Shown here in pieces: positions 1 through 12,199 of a stretch of 64,000 nt of DNA (positions are counted from its first letter, which is position 1; every line of letters starts with the position of its first letter). The notes beneath the pieces are model-generated. The model ran no database searches, was not told where the DNA came from, and was given only the letters and a program-made list of their open reading frames with translations. The translations under genes were made by a program, and so were the position numbers. The stretch covers positions 5,340,472 through 5,404,471 of the forward strand of contig BCIA01000005.1 of assembly GCA_001599815.1 (NCBI GenBank), read 5' to 3'. The stretch is from Furcasterigmium furcatum. Its lineage: Eukaryota > Ascomycota > Sordariomycetes > Glomerellales > Plectosphaerellaceae.

Positions 1-1031
1 TTGGCCGCTGCTCGTCGCACTGCAAAGAAGTGTCAGGCAACGATGCTGGGTAACGAGAGCGACCCTGCTACCCACCTTGATATGTCTCGTCTTACAGGAA
101 AGGCATCCATTGCGAGACTTGGCGGTGGTTCTTTTGGATTCCATGATAACGGTAATAGGTTGAACGGCTCGTGACTTCGATGCGGCGAGGAGCAAAGGTG
201 AAAGCTGGGTTGGTTCCGGCGGGTGCTCTACTCTTGATACTGAACTGAGAGCGACAACCGAGGCCATGCCGCGTCAAGCATCCGTCTCGTCTCACTCTGA
301 CGTCCCGCAGACAGGGCTGACCATGGATCGACGCGGTGCCATCGTGGACTCGAAGGAGTAATTTCCCAGCGATTGGGCCAGACACGAGGAGCAGTGGGGT
401 CCGAATCGGTTCGGCCGAGCAAATAAGGGGGCTGCAGTGCGAGAGCCAAGGCCGGAAATAGGGGCAACAGGGGCAAAGGGGCTACGCCGAAGGATCTCCA
501 GGGGGCTTTTACTAAGAGCCACAGCGCTCTCCCGTCGTGCCTCATAGGGCTGATTTATGAGGTGGACCGATCCATTCTATTCCTCCTCGGCCCCGAGCGA
601 GATGAGCCGGGGGAGACAACCAAGTAAGCTTTTCGGAAATGTTCCGCGGCATCCAGGTTACACACCACCATCACCACAGCCATCGCAGTCTCCAGCGCAA
701 CCGTGGCGCCTATGTTCTCCTCGGTGAACACGACGATGCCGCCCGTGGAACACCCCATGATATCCACGTCGTGCGATTCGACGGTTGTTGGGAATGTGGA
801 TACGGGACGGACGGGATATCGCGAGTCTGTCCGCCTCCTGGATCAGGCTGCGTCTTGCACATATATTTGACATCGGCACCCAAGACAACCCCGCAGATCA
901 CGGCACTGCGTGATTCGCTGAGATGCTCACCGACGCCCAGCTGGCAAGAATTAAAACGCTCACCTGGTTCGATCAGGCTCCGATGTTTCCCCCCGACAAC
1001 CTCGCAACCATCCAAGACCACCATCTTCCCC
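1..1031. other. Upstream region of the NLR gene, no gene recognised
   Basis: The frame of the NLR gene stays open upstream to about 639, but that stretch is histidine-, cysteine- and proline-rich without any recognisable domain, so I treat it as leader or promoter. No convincing gene is seen on either strand. Confidence 0.5.
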
Positions 1032-4000
1032 ATGTCTACCTCTCGCGGCGACTCCAGTGTTTCGGGCAGTCGGTCATCTTTCCGTGGCCACGGTATTCAG
1101 GTCTCCGGCAGCGGTGATACCACAATCCATGGCAACGTACACATTGGAGCCTCCGACTTGAACCAACTCCTCTCCGACCTGCGCATAACCAACCCGCGCG
1201 ACGACAAGCAACGTATCGAGAGTACGAAGGGCGGCCTCCTTCGAGACTCTTACCGCTGGGTTCTCGAACACGAAGGCTTCCAGTCATGGTGCAATGACCC
1301 GCGCGGCGGGGTCCTCTGGATCAAAGGTGACGCGGGCAAGGGGAAGACTATGCTGGTTTGCGGCATAGTCAGCGAGTTGGAGCGATCCTCAGATCATCCC
1401 GAAAACCCAGCGTACTTTTTCTGCCAAGCAAGCGACGAGAGGATCAATACCGCGACGGCCGTGCTACGGGGCCTCCTCTTCATGCTTGTCTCCCAGCACC
1501 CCGGATTGTCCCCCTACATCGAAACGGACTACAACAAAGAGGGCAAAAGTATTTTCGAGGGCAGGAATGCCTGGTTCGCCCTGGCTAGGATCTTTCGCGA
1601 TATGCTACAGGACTCTGCGCTGGAGGGGAAGATCATGGTCATCGATGCACTGGACGAGTGTGTTGCTGACCTTGACAACCTGCTGGACCTAATATCCACA
1701 GCTGTCTCGTCCTCTCAGCACATCAAATGGATCGTATCCAGTCGAAATTGGCCCCCCGTCGAGGAAGAGTTGGAGGATATATCGCAAAAGGTTACGTTGC
1801 GTCTTGAACTGAATGCCGAAGCCGTGTCGGCCGCAATTCAGAACTATATCCGATGGAAAGTCGATAAACTAGCCAAGAAGAAGGGGTACGATGCCCAACT
1901 GCGGAAGGAGGTATCCGCGTACCTCGCCGAAAATGCCAACGGCACCTTTCTGTGGGTTGCCTTGGTGTGTCAAGAGCTCGGGAAACCAGGTGCGCAGAAA
2001 AGGCTTGCTACGACCAGGCTGAAGACGTTCCCTCCCGGACTTGATGAGGTCTATCGCAGGATGATGGATCTCATCATGGAAGACTCTGAGAATCAAGACG
2101 TCTGCAAGCAGGTACTAGCCGTCGTCTCCCTGGCTTACCGCCCGCTCGCGTTGGAAGAACTCGCCGTTCTTTCGGGGTTCGCCGCCGACAACGAGGACTT
2201 CGAAGAGGTAGTCCGCTTCTGCGCCTCGTTCTTGACTCTGCGGGAAGGAACCGTGTATCTCGTACATCAATCAGCCGGAGAATACCTCTCGGATCAGGCT
2301 ATGGCTCAAATCATGCCCCTTGGCATCTCGCAGCAACACCGCCTTATGTTCTCGAGGTCTCTCGGAGCATTGCACGAGACGCTCCAACGCGACGTTTACC
2401 ATTTACGAGAGCATGATATCTCTATTGACGACATCTCTCCTCCCAACCCGGACCCCTTGGCCGCTGTCCGGTATTCCTGCATCCACTGGGTGGACCATCT
2501 CTATGAGTCCGGTAGACTCGACAAATGTTGGACGGGGCAGGATGTTGCTGACGGCGGATCTGTTCACGTGTTCTTCCAGCACAAGTTTCTCTTCTGGCTG
2601 GAAGCCATGAGTCTCCAACGCAGCATGACGCAGGCTGTTCTGGCTGTGCGGAACATGGAGGCTTTGGTTGTAAGCATTCATCAACTTACAGCGTCGTTGC
2701 TCTACATCTAACAAGGCTGCAGTCAAGTGCAGAGACGCGGCAATTGGGAAAGCTCATGAAAGATGCCCATCGGTTCTTACTCTATCACAGGGGAATTATA
2801 GAGACTGCTCCGCTTCAACTCTACATGGCAGCTCTGGTTTTCACCCCTGTTCACAGCTTGGTGAGAAGCACGTACAAGGAAGAACAACCGAACGAGATCA
2901 ATCTCATGCTAGACATGGACTCTGACTGGGACGCATGCACCCAGACACACGAGACTGGAGACGACGTTTGGTCAGTTGCATTTTCACCAGACGGCAAACG
3001 GCTGGCAGGAGTCTGTGGCTCGATCCCAGATGCAATAGTCTGGGACACCACGACCGGTGCCTGCTTACTGAAACTCCAAGCCAAGTCGTCTAAGGTGGCG
3101 TTCTCTTCCGACGGCCAATGGCTTGCATCGGGATCCGTAAGCGACGGATATATCAGAGTCTGGGAAATAGCCAAAAGCACACGTGGCGCGAAGACCATCG
3201 AAACCGGGACTGCCGCCGTTGCATCCGTAATTTTCTGGCCAGACTGCCCACAGCTTATATCCTCCCACGACGAAGGGACCATCAAAGTCTGGGACCTGGC
3301 AACGAGCACTTGCTTGCAGACAATTCAGGGAACCGGGCACCAGTTTCCGATAAATTCATTGGTACTCTCGCCTACCAACGAACAGATCGCCTCAAGAGAT
3401 TATGGCGGACATGTGAGAGTGTGGGACCTGACAGCAGGCCTATGCGTTCTGAAGACGGCGATCAAAGTCTCTTCGACCCTAACGTGGGCAATCTTCTCCG
3501 CTAATGGCCAATTTCTTGCGACAGGGTCGAACAACGCCAGCCGCCCCACATCCACGGCCATGGAAATATGGGAGACGTCGACAGGTGAATGTGTCACGAT
3601 GCGAAGCATTCCCTATCCCACGCGGTGCGCAGCTTTCTCGCCAGATGGCCAGTGGCTAGCGTTGGGCGATTTGAGAGGACATATCAACATCCTGAATGCG
3701 TCCACCTATGAACACGTTCGAACGTTCAGCGGCCATTGGGGTGCCGTCATGGGTGTGGCCTTTTCGCCAGATGGCCTACTCGCCTCGGGATCGTTTGACG
3801 GAACCGTCAGAATCCTTGACATGACGGTGGGCATGCACCAGCAGGCGACCAAGCGGCACAGCGACCTCGTATCTTCTTTGGCCTTCTCGCCAAACGGTCA
3901 GCGACTCATTTCAGGATCTCACGATGGCACCCTCAATGTCTGGGATGTTGCAACAGGCGAATGTAAGCACAGTCTTGGACACGACGGGAAGGTGGAATTC

Positions 4001-4861
4001 GCGACCTTCTCGCCTGACGGCCGTTGGCTCGCATCACTCTCCTCCAAGGCCACAACCACAGTCTGGAATGCAGAAAGAGGCGATTTATTACACATGGTTG
4101 TATGCAGCAAGGACAACTACCCTTCCGAGAAGACCACCGGCCTCCCGCCGTGCTTCCCAGCCTTCTCAGCCGACAGCCAAAGACTCGTATCAGTGCAAGC
4201 TGATAAGCTTGTCAACGTCTGGGACTTAGTGACATGCTCGTGTACACACACCTTTGAACGGCGCGGCAGAGGTGCAATCCGCTCAGTATCCCCCTCGGCA
4301 GGCCATCGAATTTTGATAGGTGTTCGGGTCAGCCCCAGGCCTTGGGATTCGTCCATCGAGATATGGGATGCAGAAACGGGTGCTTGCGTCCAGAATTTTA
4401 GCAATGAAAGGTGCCATTCCAACCTGGTGGCCTTTTTGAACGATGGCCTCTGGTTCGCGTCGATCTACGACACCGGAGAGATTCGCGTCCAAAATGCAGT
4501 CACAGGAGCGCGTGTGCAGACGCTCCAGATCGACAAGGTGTATAAGTCGAGGACGCTTGCTTTCGATACCAAACTCGACATCGGCATCTCGACAGATATA
4601 GGAGTTTTTCTCCTTGATGCTCCTGAACTCCATTCGCAGCGGCCGGAGACGTCGAAAAGAGTCGGTCGCTATCAGGGCTATGGCATCAGCTCGGACAAGG
4701 TATGGATCGTCTATCGGGGGAAACGGTTGCTATGGCTACCCTCAGAGTACCGACCACACTCGTCGGCTGTGTCTGGGTCGCTCATCGCGCTTGGTTGCAA
4801 GTCGGGCAAGTTACTATGGCTGAAGTTCGCCCCAGACGGCACAGAGTCGACGGATTCTTGA
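1032..4861 (+). CDS. NACHT-WD40 NLR protein (NWD family)
   Basis: STAND/NLR-type signalling ATPase of the fungal NWD class, the family that includes HET-E-type incompatibility proteins. Two exons, 1032..2669 and 2723..4861, join in phase across a 53-nt intron (GTAAGC donor, CTAAC branch site, GCAG acceptor) and give 1258 residues. The NACHT domain has Walker A GDAGKGKT at about residues 99-106 and Walker B MVIDALDEC at about 202-210. After the intron comes the helical linker typical of the family (DAHRFLLYHRGIIETAPLQ), then about 12 degenerate WD40 repeats from about residue 620 to 1150. The N terminus before NACHT is only about 75 residues, with no HeLo, patatin, PNP or lipase effector domain, but carries a glycine-rich segment (GIQVSGSGDTTIHGNVHIG). 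The repeats are divergent, unlike the near-identical repeats of HET-E. The ATG at 1032 is chosen because upstream sequence lacks domain character. Confidence 0.87.
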
Positions 4862-5679
4862 AATCACTCGAGCATGAGAAGTGTATACCGGATAGTCATC
4901 TCTCAATATCATACTGTGCGGGAGCTCTTTGCGCTGGAGAGGTTTCCTGTAGCAAAAGTTGATCTTACGGGAGCTGACCCACCGCCAGGAAGGCCACGGC
5001 ATCGACGGGAAGGCCCTAAAGGGATGTGTTTACACGGCAGAGGACCTGGCCGCCTGGTTTCGTCACCCCCTTCGAGGGAGCAAATCACAAGAATGGGGGG
5101 CGGTTGGGAACATCATGACTCTGATCAAGTCGTTCTCAACGGCACCATGATGACGATATGGAAACGTCCATTCAGCAGACAAAAAGCTGTGATTGCAAAC
5201 TCCGCCTTCAAGTCAATGGTGAAGGCGGCTGATATCTTTGCTCCCTTGAAATAGATGTTTGAGAACGGCAAGACTTTCTGGCAACGTTTGTATTGTAGGC
5301 TTCGGTGCCAATGAGGCCACGCAGCGCCCCGTCGTCCGGATTCGAGCGAAGCGTGTATAGTCTCAACACGGGCTGTTTTCTTGATTTCCTTCTGGAAACT
5401 ACTCTTTCGTCGCACCCCGAACCTGTAAAAAGCACAAAGTGGCCGAAGAGTTTTGGCACATCTAGTAGCAGTAGTAGTCTCGCAGGTCCTCATGGCGCTG
5501 CCTGGCCACCTGACGGTTGAGGGATCTACGTCGCCGGTTGCAAGGCCATGGGACTGCCTTGGCAGGGATGGATATAACCTGAAGCTTTTGTTGAAGCAAC
5601 AGAGGACGATCTAGATACATCTACTTCATGTACCAGTATAAGTATGTAACAAAAGAAACGAGACCAGGTCACAGTGTCC
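4862..5679. other. Intergenic, no gene recognised
   Basis: Only short overlapping open frames on both strands without domain-like sequence. It holds the 3' ends of the converging NLR and MFS genes. Confidence 0.5.
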
Positions 5680-7519
5680 CTAGTGATTCGCCCGGCAAAT
5701 TCTGTAGTACTTTGCCGCCGTCCTCGCCCGAATCGACTTGCCGTAGATCTGGAACCCTACCGAGGAAGCATGCGCCACGAAGACAATCAGGGCCACGTAG
5801 ATGATGGTGTTGCGCGGGCCGCTGTGGTTGATCCACGGCTGGATGCAGAACGTGAGCGCGCCGCCCACGATGTTGCGGACGAAGTTGGACAGCTGCACAA
5901 CCTCGTCTTCGAGGTCCGGGTAGGAATCGAGCGCGTACCCGAGACATATGGGCATGGCCAGGTTCAGGTAGACGCCGGCGAGGAAGAGACCAAAGCAGGG
6001 AACGGCCCAGTGGAGGCCGAAGTACGCGCCGAGGCCGTAGAGCAGCACGGAGCCCGCGGCGAGGAACGGCACGGGGATGAAGCACCAGAGACGGTTCTCC
6101 GGCTCGTGGATACCCCCCCGCCGGCCTGCCAGGCGTACAAGCAGCCAGTCCGTTGCAGGGCCTCCTAATGCCGAACCGATGACGCTGCCGACGAGGAGCG
6201 GCAGATACATGAGACCCATCTGGCCGGCCGTGAAGTTGTATGGGGGCAGGGAAAAGAAGCTCGCCTGGGTGGTCATGACAACGCTGACGACCAGCGTCGA
6301 TATCGCCAGCTGGGCGCTGGCCCATGCAGATGCCGGCAGGGTGGCGACCTCGAACATGGACAGCAGCAGGCGCCAGTACGGGGCCTTGGCATCTTCGTTG
6401 GGGCGCCAGAGCGTCATTCTCTGCAGGTATCCTAGACGTTCTTCCGTGGAGGGCTGCGTAGGGGCCGGCGGGGTGATAGATGGCTGTGTCTGTAATTGAT
6501 CTTCTTGGCCAGCCTTGCTGTCTGCACCGCCCTGGGCCACCTGCTGGGTAGTGCCATATGTCTGGCCCAGAAGCACCGGATCATGAGCCCCCAAGATGGT
6601 ATTGCGAGCGAAGGAGGTTTCTTCGACAGTGAGCAGTACAATCAGGGTTGAAAGGCCGAAGAAGATCAGTAGGTACCGGAAGCACCACTCCCAGCCCTGG
6701 GCATCCACGATGTACCCAGCCGCCAACGGGGCGAGGAAGTTTCCAAAAATGACGGCGAAGCCGTACAGGCCGAGGGCGAATCCCTTCTGGTGTAAGAAGG
6801 ACAGGTCCAGCAGGCTCGACACGATGACACTATACGAAGGCGCGGATCCGATGCCTGCGAGTAGCATATAGACCATAAAGAGCGTGATGTCGGTCATGAC
6901 CAGGCCGCAGAGCAGGCCGGCGACGATGAGCAAAGACCCAATCATGTACACCAGTCTTCTCCCGTACTTCAGGGCGAGCGGCTGTAAGAACATGACGCCA
7001 ACGCCGCATGCCAGCACAAGCAAGCCCTGTCCGTAGCCAAGCATAGTGTAGTCTGTCTGGAGGCCTTCGACCCAGATGGCCCAGGCGGGAGAGGTCCATG
7101 CAATGCTACAGCCGCGCGGAAGTATTAGTACATTGCAGAACTGTTGGAGTCGCGCCGGAATCAACTCACCTTGCGTTGGCGAGGAAGGTCCAGAGCAGCA
7201 GGTTCGCTTTGATCCAGAGCTTCGAGCCCTTCGACCAGGTCTGCCAGGCGAAGGGGTTAGCCACGGAATAGACTCGGCTGGTCTGGCTCTGCGCTCACCA
7301 AGGGATCATTTGGGGAATTTGTAGGGGTCGGCACGAAGATGAGTGATTCTCCCACGGTATGCCCGTCGCCTGGGTTGAGTTGCTCTATCCCGAGTGTCAG
7401 TGTTGCGTATGCGACAGGCTCTTGAGGTGGAACGGACTTGAGAGCAGCCTGACAGTTCCAGGGCTGTCCTGCGAGGAGTCCCCGGGGAAGTTTTCAGGTA
7501 CAATATCGGGCTGAGACAT
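5680..7519 (-). CDS. MFS transporter (drug:H+ antiporter-like)
   Basis: Plasma-membrane major facilitator superfamily transporter, 550 residues, probably 12 transmembrane segments. Rebuilt from four exons: 7502..7519, 7299..7436, 7170..7240 and 5680..7105. Introns of 65, 58 and 64 nt are all phase-consistent; the 64-nt intron has a TACTAATAC branch site. The first exon codes only MSQPDI, and its donor (GTACCT) is weak, so the extreme N terminus is the least certain part. The cytosolic N terminus ends in NDPLTWSKGSKLW, a typical MFS entry motif, followed by TM1 (LLLWTFLANASIAW). A loop of low complexity near the middle separates the two six-helix halves. It lies beside the dimethylformamidase-like gene and could import its substrate, but the substrate cannot be read from sequence. 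Confidence 0.82.
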
Positions 7520-8350
7520 GGCTGCGTTGGTGTAGAGGCAATTGTCGAGGCAGACCATGGTTCCCGGACGCCCCTGGCCATGATACAAATACTTCACCGT
7601 CCTCGAATCACGATGTCCGTTATGGAGGTGAGCGGCCAAAGATAGCCCAAGGAACTCTATCTGCTTGTTACGTATGACCATCCATCCGAGTCCTTATCGG
7701 TTCTCCACCATCCCCGCAACCCCCAGTCCTCTCAAGGCAGAATACTTGACTATCGGCAAATGCTAGCGGCGCCCGTCCTGTTATTATTCCCCTCTTGGGC
7801 TTAGCCGTCCTTGACAGGTCGAGGCCCGACTGGCTGAGTCTCCCTGTCTACCCCGGATTCTCAAAACGCCACGAAAGGGTGCAGGTCGTCGTGAACCGGC
7901 CCGGTTACATATTGTCGTGATAACATCAACCTCGGTATGCACAGCCAGCCTGCGGTCGCCGCCGGCGAAGCTAGCCTCTACAATGCAGATAGTGTTCTCC
8001 TGTATCTCCCGTATCGTGCGAATGGTTGCCTCCGGCTATCATGTTGCACCGCACCTCGGCAATCTACGAGGGACTTCCATGGTCAACGGGGACTACGTGA
8101 GCCTCAGGGGCAGATGACGACTTTGCCCACATCACAAGGCCGCCTCTCCTTCACCAATGTGTGGATTCATACTTTCTTTCCACAAGTAAAAGATTGAGTT
8201 ATACGAGTCGCACACTACCGAAACCAAAGCCCCGAGGTCCGGTCATGCACATAGTACACATTTGCAGCACATCCCAAGTACCAACGGTTGGCGGATCTCT
8301 CAGACAGTAGATTGAAGCAATCTATAGAGTCACTGGTTGTAAACCACTCC
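7520..8350. other. Intergenic, no gene recognised
   Basis: Promoter of the MFS gene and 3' flank of the dimethylformamidase-like gene. Short open frames here have no protein-like character. Confidence 0.5.
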
Positions 8351-10073
8351 CTATTCCCTCGATCGTCCCGTGAACTTGTCTAGAACATTCCGAGTGATCA
8401 TCTCTGTGAACACGTCGCCCTGGATGAGTCCCGCCACCCACTCGCAAGATCCAGCACAGACAACCTCGCCCTTGTTCCTCGTGAAGCTCGCCACCATGCC
8501 AGAGCCGTATTCCCGGTCTTTGAGGTACTCGGGCACCCCTCCTTCTTCGTACTCGTAGCAGGCCTCGATCAGCCCGGACCTGTCGTGAACAAAGGGTCAG
8601 CCGTGATTTACAGTCAATAGAGACTAGAGATACGTACACTTCGCGAAGTGGCCCTCCGATGGGCTCCCTGCCGCCCGAGACGTCCCTTTCGCCAAAGACC
8701 GCCGGGCACATCGCGATGATCTCCAGGTTCGAGGGCGCCCCGTCTTCTCCGGTAGGGTACGGAAGGCCCTTCCTGACGGTGTAATCGCAGCCATCGACTT
8801 CGAAAGCGGCGATATTAATAGGGTCCTTTCCGAACACGTCTCCGTACCGCAGCTGCGTTCCCTCCAGGATCCAGTGGTTCGGGCGGTAGACCTGGAAGCC
8901 CCCGGAGGATCGAGGGGCCGCCATGCCGTAGCGAGTATAGCATCCCATGACGCCCGTCAGCCCGACAGACTGGGCCCCTGGCCTTCCGATCTTGGGCCAA
9001 TCCCACATGGTGGTGACCCTCGTGGGGTCGCTCGCGGTGATGGGGTCGGCCTGGGGCACCCTGTAGCAGAACTGCGTTTTCATGCCCTCGTCGAATCTGA
9101 CCTGCCAGATGAAGTTGCCGCCGAACCTGGCGAACTTGCCGCCGTTGTCGACGAAGGCGTCCAGCGTGTCGCGCTGCTCCCAGGACCAGTACTCGTCGTG
9201 GCCCATGGAGGCCGCGCAGCGGTAGCCCGAGAGGCAGTCCGGCTCGGTGTGGAGGTCCGACTGCGTGAGGTGATGGATCTTGTAGCCGTTCTTCTCCGCC
9301 CACACCACGAAGGGGCGCTCGTACGTCGCCCAGCCGGCGTCGGCGTAGTGCCTGGAGTAGCGGAAGTACCAGGAATACTCCAGAGCAGGGTACCTCGGGG
9401 TCGCCCCGTGGGCGACGACCATGGCCCCGTTTGCCTCGCGCGGGGCGTTCTGGGGGATCCTGAGCATGCCTCGCGCGATGGGGCGCTGCGTGCTGGACAG
9501 GGGGCTCGGCTCGTCATTCTGATATCCGTCCGGGATGCCCCGGTAGTGGTTGGCGCCGCCCCAGTCGTTGTAGGCCAGCAGGGTGGACGTTGCGTGTATG
9601 AGGACAAAGTCGGCCTCGTCCCTGGCGTTCTTGTTGCGAAGCTTTGACTTGACGACGAAGAAGCCCTCGCGCTCGTAGACGCGGCCGTGGAAGGTCTTGA
9701 TGCGCACGATGACCAGATAGAAGGCCGACTCCCACTTGCCCTCCTCGAGATGGATGGCGAGGGACTCGGGCCAGCCGCAGCCAACGGCATATGCATCGGC
9801 AGGCGTCTCCTGCTGTTGGCCTTTAAGGCCCGTCTTGGTGTAGACGGTGCGAGGCTTGTACCCGTCCCGAATCACCTCGATATCGTAGTGTTCTGCGGTG
9901 GTGTGGACTTTGAGGGAGACGGTCTCGCCTTCTTCATACGAGAACTTGTCGCAGTACACCCATGCTTCGGGCTCGCCGGGGTAGGTCCCTGGCTTTTCGA
10001 CCAAGCCGTGCGGCAGGGACCACGAGTAGTCGGCCTCCGTGTGCGGCCTAACTTCTTTCTTCGGTGTTGTCAT
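8351..10073 (-). CDS. N,N-dimethylformamidase large-subunit-like protein
   Basis: Resembles the C-terminal domain of the bacterial N,N-dimethylformamidase beta (large) subunit, an iron-dependent amidohydrolase that cleaves dimethylformamide to formate and dimethylamine. Two exons (8638..10073 and 8351..8579) around a 58-nt intron give 554 residues. Visible family features are LLAYNDWGGANHYRG, AEKNGYKIHHLTQSDLH, GYRCAASMGHDEYWSWEQRD, DAFVDNGGKFARFGGNF and a final SGMVASFTRNKGEVVCAGS block. The first 150 residues form a beta-rich segment (FSYEEGETVSLKVHTT). No separate small subunit is seen nearby. The native fungal substrate is unknown; an amide, formamide or sugar-type compound is possible. 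Neighbours (transporter, regulator, decarboxylase-like and aldehyde dehydrogenase) suggest a catabolic role. Confidence 0.78.
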
Positions 10074-10367
10074 CTTGGCGAGAGCAAGGGGGTAAATTTG
10101 GTGGCTGAGGGAAAGGGAAGTGAGCAGATCACCAATGTCGTAAAGATCGGGATTGGAAACTCTGGCATCCTCATGTCATTTCTTTGGCTGTTATTAAACT
10201 TGGTACCAGTGGTGAGCACGGGGAGCCGGAGCCCCCGTCGGCCGCCGTCTAACCCGAAAGTAGAAATGTTATCAGGATGGGGCGATGACCGACCATTCTC
10301 CTCTTCCCGCGGAGCCCCGAGAAGCGTTGATTCGTGTCCCGGCCATAAGTGCTCCCGTTGACGGCTT

Positions 10368-11783
10368 TTACCACAAGCCAACCTCAAACGCGTCCGTTTC
10401 GGCCCCTGCTTCTACACATCCACTACTAGTAATACTGCGCTTCCAGAACTTTCGCATGGCGTTTAGCGGCGTCCAGACGGAAGAGGAGCCCGCGTCGTGG
10501 AGCGCAACTGTTCTGGCCAGGACATGCTCCACGAGGGTTCTGGTCCCGTCGTCCTGGCCGTGGCAGCCCAGGGTGTATGCCGGCCATGCAAGGACGGACG
10601 ACTCTGAATACTCCGGGTCCTCGGACAAACGGGATATGAGGGCGGAGACTTCATTCCTCAGGTCAGCCGTCACTTGCCCGTCGTCCTCGACGCTGGGCAG
10701 ATACAGCATGGCAGTCAAGGCGTAGCAGCGCCATAGATCCTCGGCAGCCGCCGGTGAACCTGGCAACCGCTGGATGAAGTCCCCCAGTTGTTCCGTTACA
10801 TCGTCGCCACGCGAGGCCAGGGAAATAAGGTCCACTAGTGACCTAGGGAGACCTGTGATCTTGTCGATGCCGTCCCGGCCGCGGCAATACTTGGCCCAGA
10901 TGTGCAAGGGCTCGGACTGCCTACCGACGATCCATGCGTCCATATCGAGGCCTCCTAGAACGTCTAGCAATACCTGCCGCCCCCAGGTTTCCTGTTCTTG
11001 AGATCGAGGAAAGGGATTGACTGGGAAGTTAAGAATCAGCGGCAGAATATGCTGAAGCTGTCGTGTCCAGGCATAGCCGGCGCGCATCTAAAAGTGTCTC
11101 GTCAGGACCAAGCGCACCAACTGCTTGAGGAACGCGCTTACCGACACTTGCGACAGCATGATCATGGCCAGGATGCTTGTCTCGAGTTGGTCCTCTCCAC
11201 AGTCGGAGTTTAGATAGGCCCTTGACTGCGCGATGGCGTGTTCGATGCGGGACAGGGTTGAGACTCGACAGCAGTCGTGCCATATGGACATTTGTGCTTC
11301 GATGGCGTAAGCTACTGGAGGATGGCGCTCATGAGCGGCCAGGACCTTCTCCATCAGCATGCCTTGCGGCTGTACAGTCCACTGCATGAGCTTGGAGCCC
11401 TGTTCTCTGACTGCATGAGGTCGGGGGCATTAGCGGAGATCATCCCACTCCCTCGGGCCGGGTGTGTGCTCACATAATGACAACAGCTGCTCGCTGGTTT
11501 GCCGATCTGGACAGCTGCATGGTGCTCTGGGGCGTTCAGTATCCGAGGCCGGGCGCACGCTTCCCGCGGCGATCGGTGGGCCTTGACACTGCGGCGAGAG
11601 AAAGATGGCCGAGGACTTGACCGGCCTCCAGACGAGCCTCGGCGTGTAGTCGCACTGGAAGCCGAGTCGCCTGCACCGCGCGCATGAAGGGCGGAGCTCA
11701 TTACACTTGCGGCTGACCTTGACACACTGGGCGCAGCCCTGCCGAGACCGTGTCCTCTTTGCGCGGGAGTCGGGGTGCACCAT
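10368..11783 (-). CDS. Zn2Cys6 transcription factor
   Basis: Fungal binuclear zinc-cluster regulator, 432 residues, nuclear. Three exons (11474..11783, 11142..11410, 10368..11087) are joined by 63-nt and 54-nt introns with clear branch sites and matching phases. The zinc cluster begins with CAQCVKVSRKC and ends with SCARCRRLGFQC, so all six cysteines are present, within the first 50 residues and preceded by a basic stretch (RAKRTRSR). The C-terminal half is a helical region like the fungal_trans_2 domain (DDVTEQLGDFIQRLPG, TLVEHVLART). The start is the ATG at 11783; an in-frame upstream GTG at 11858 is not a eukaryotic start. Its place between the dimethylformamidase-like gene and the decarboxylase/dehydrogenase pair makes it a candidate local regulator (inference). 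Confidence 0.85.
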
Positions 11784-12199
11784 GATCGCGTGATGAAGCT
11801 GGATGAGGCGAGTCGGAGGTGAGCGTGGAGGAGGATGGGTTCCCCGATTGCTTGCCACTTGGATTTAAGTAGCTCCACTACCGCCGCTATGCCGAGATTG
11901 GGCATGTTAAGAGGATGCGGCACCGGTCCGGGGCTCAGCGGGACTACGGAGTAGCTCGAGTCATGGACGCCTTATCAGGCGGGACGTCAGATCACCGACC
12001 GTGTTAGTTGGTCTGAGTTGTATCCTAGTAGAACTTCCATATGCGGGCATATTAGAAATAAAATACAATCGGTATGGGTATATATTCGTCCTATCATTGG
12101 TACCCCTGATGCTCAGATAGTGCCAGTGACCGCATCTGCCCCCCCTTTCTCAACACGCACTTTCGCACCCGAAGCAGTTTTCGCCCCCCCTCTCCAGCC
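11784..12199. other. Divergent promoter region
   Basis: Shared upstream region of the Zn2Cys6 regulator (minus strand) and the acetoacetate-decarboxylase-like gene (plus strand). A pyrimidine-rich tract lies just before the plus-strand start. No gene seen. Confidence 0.5.

Noticed and set aside
639..1031. N-terminal extension of the NLR with a histidine run
   Set aside because: No domain-like sequence; an ATG at 1032 starts a plausible N terminus, and the region resembles leader sequence.
7299..7500. Apparent frameshift at the 5' end of the MFS gene
   Set aside because: A 65-nt intron (7437..7501) joins the frames in phase from an ATG at 7519, so no break is needed.
8874..9647. Open frame opposite the dimethylformamidase-like gene
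   Set aside because: Low-complexity Val/Gly/Arg translation in antisense to a strong family match.
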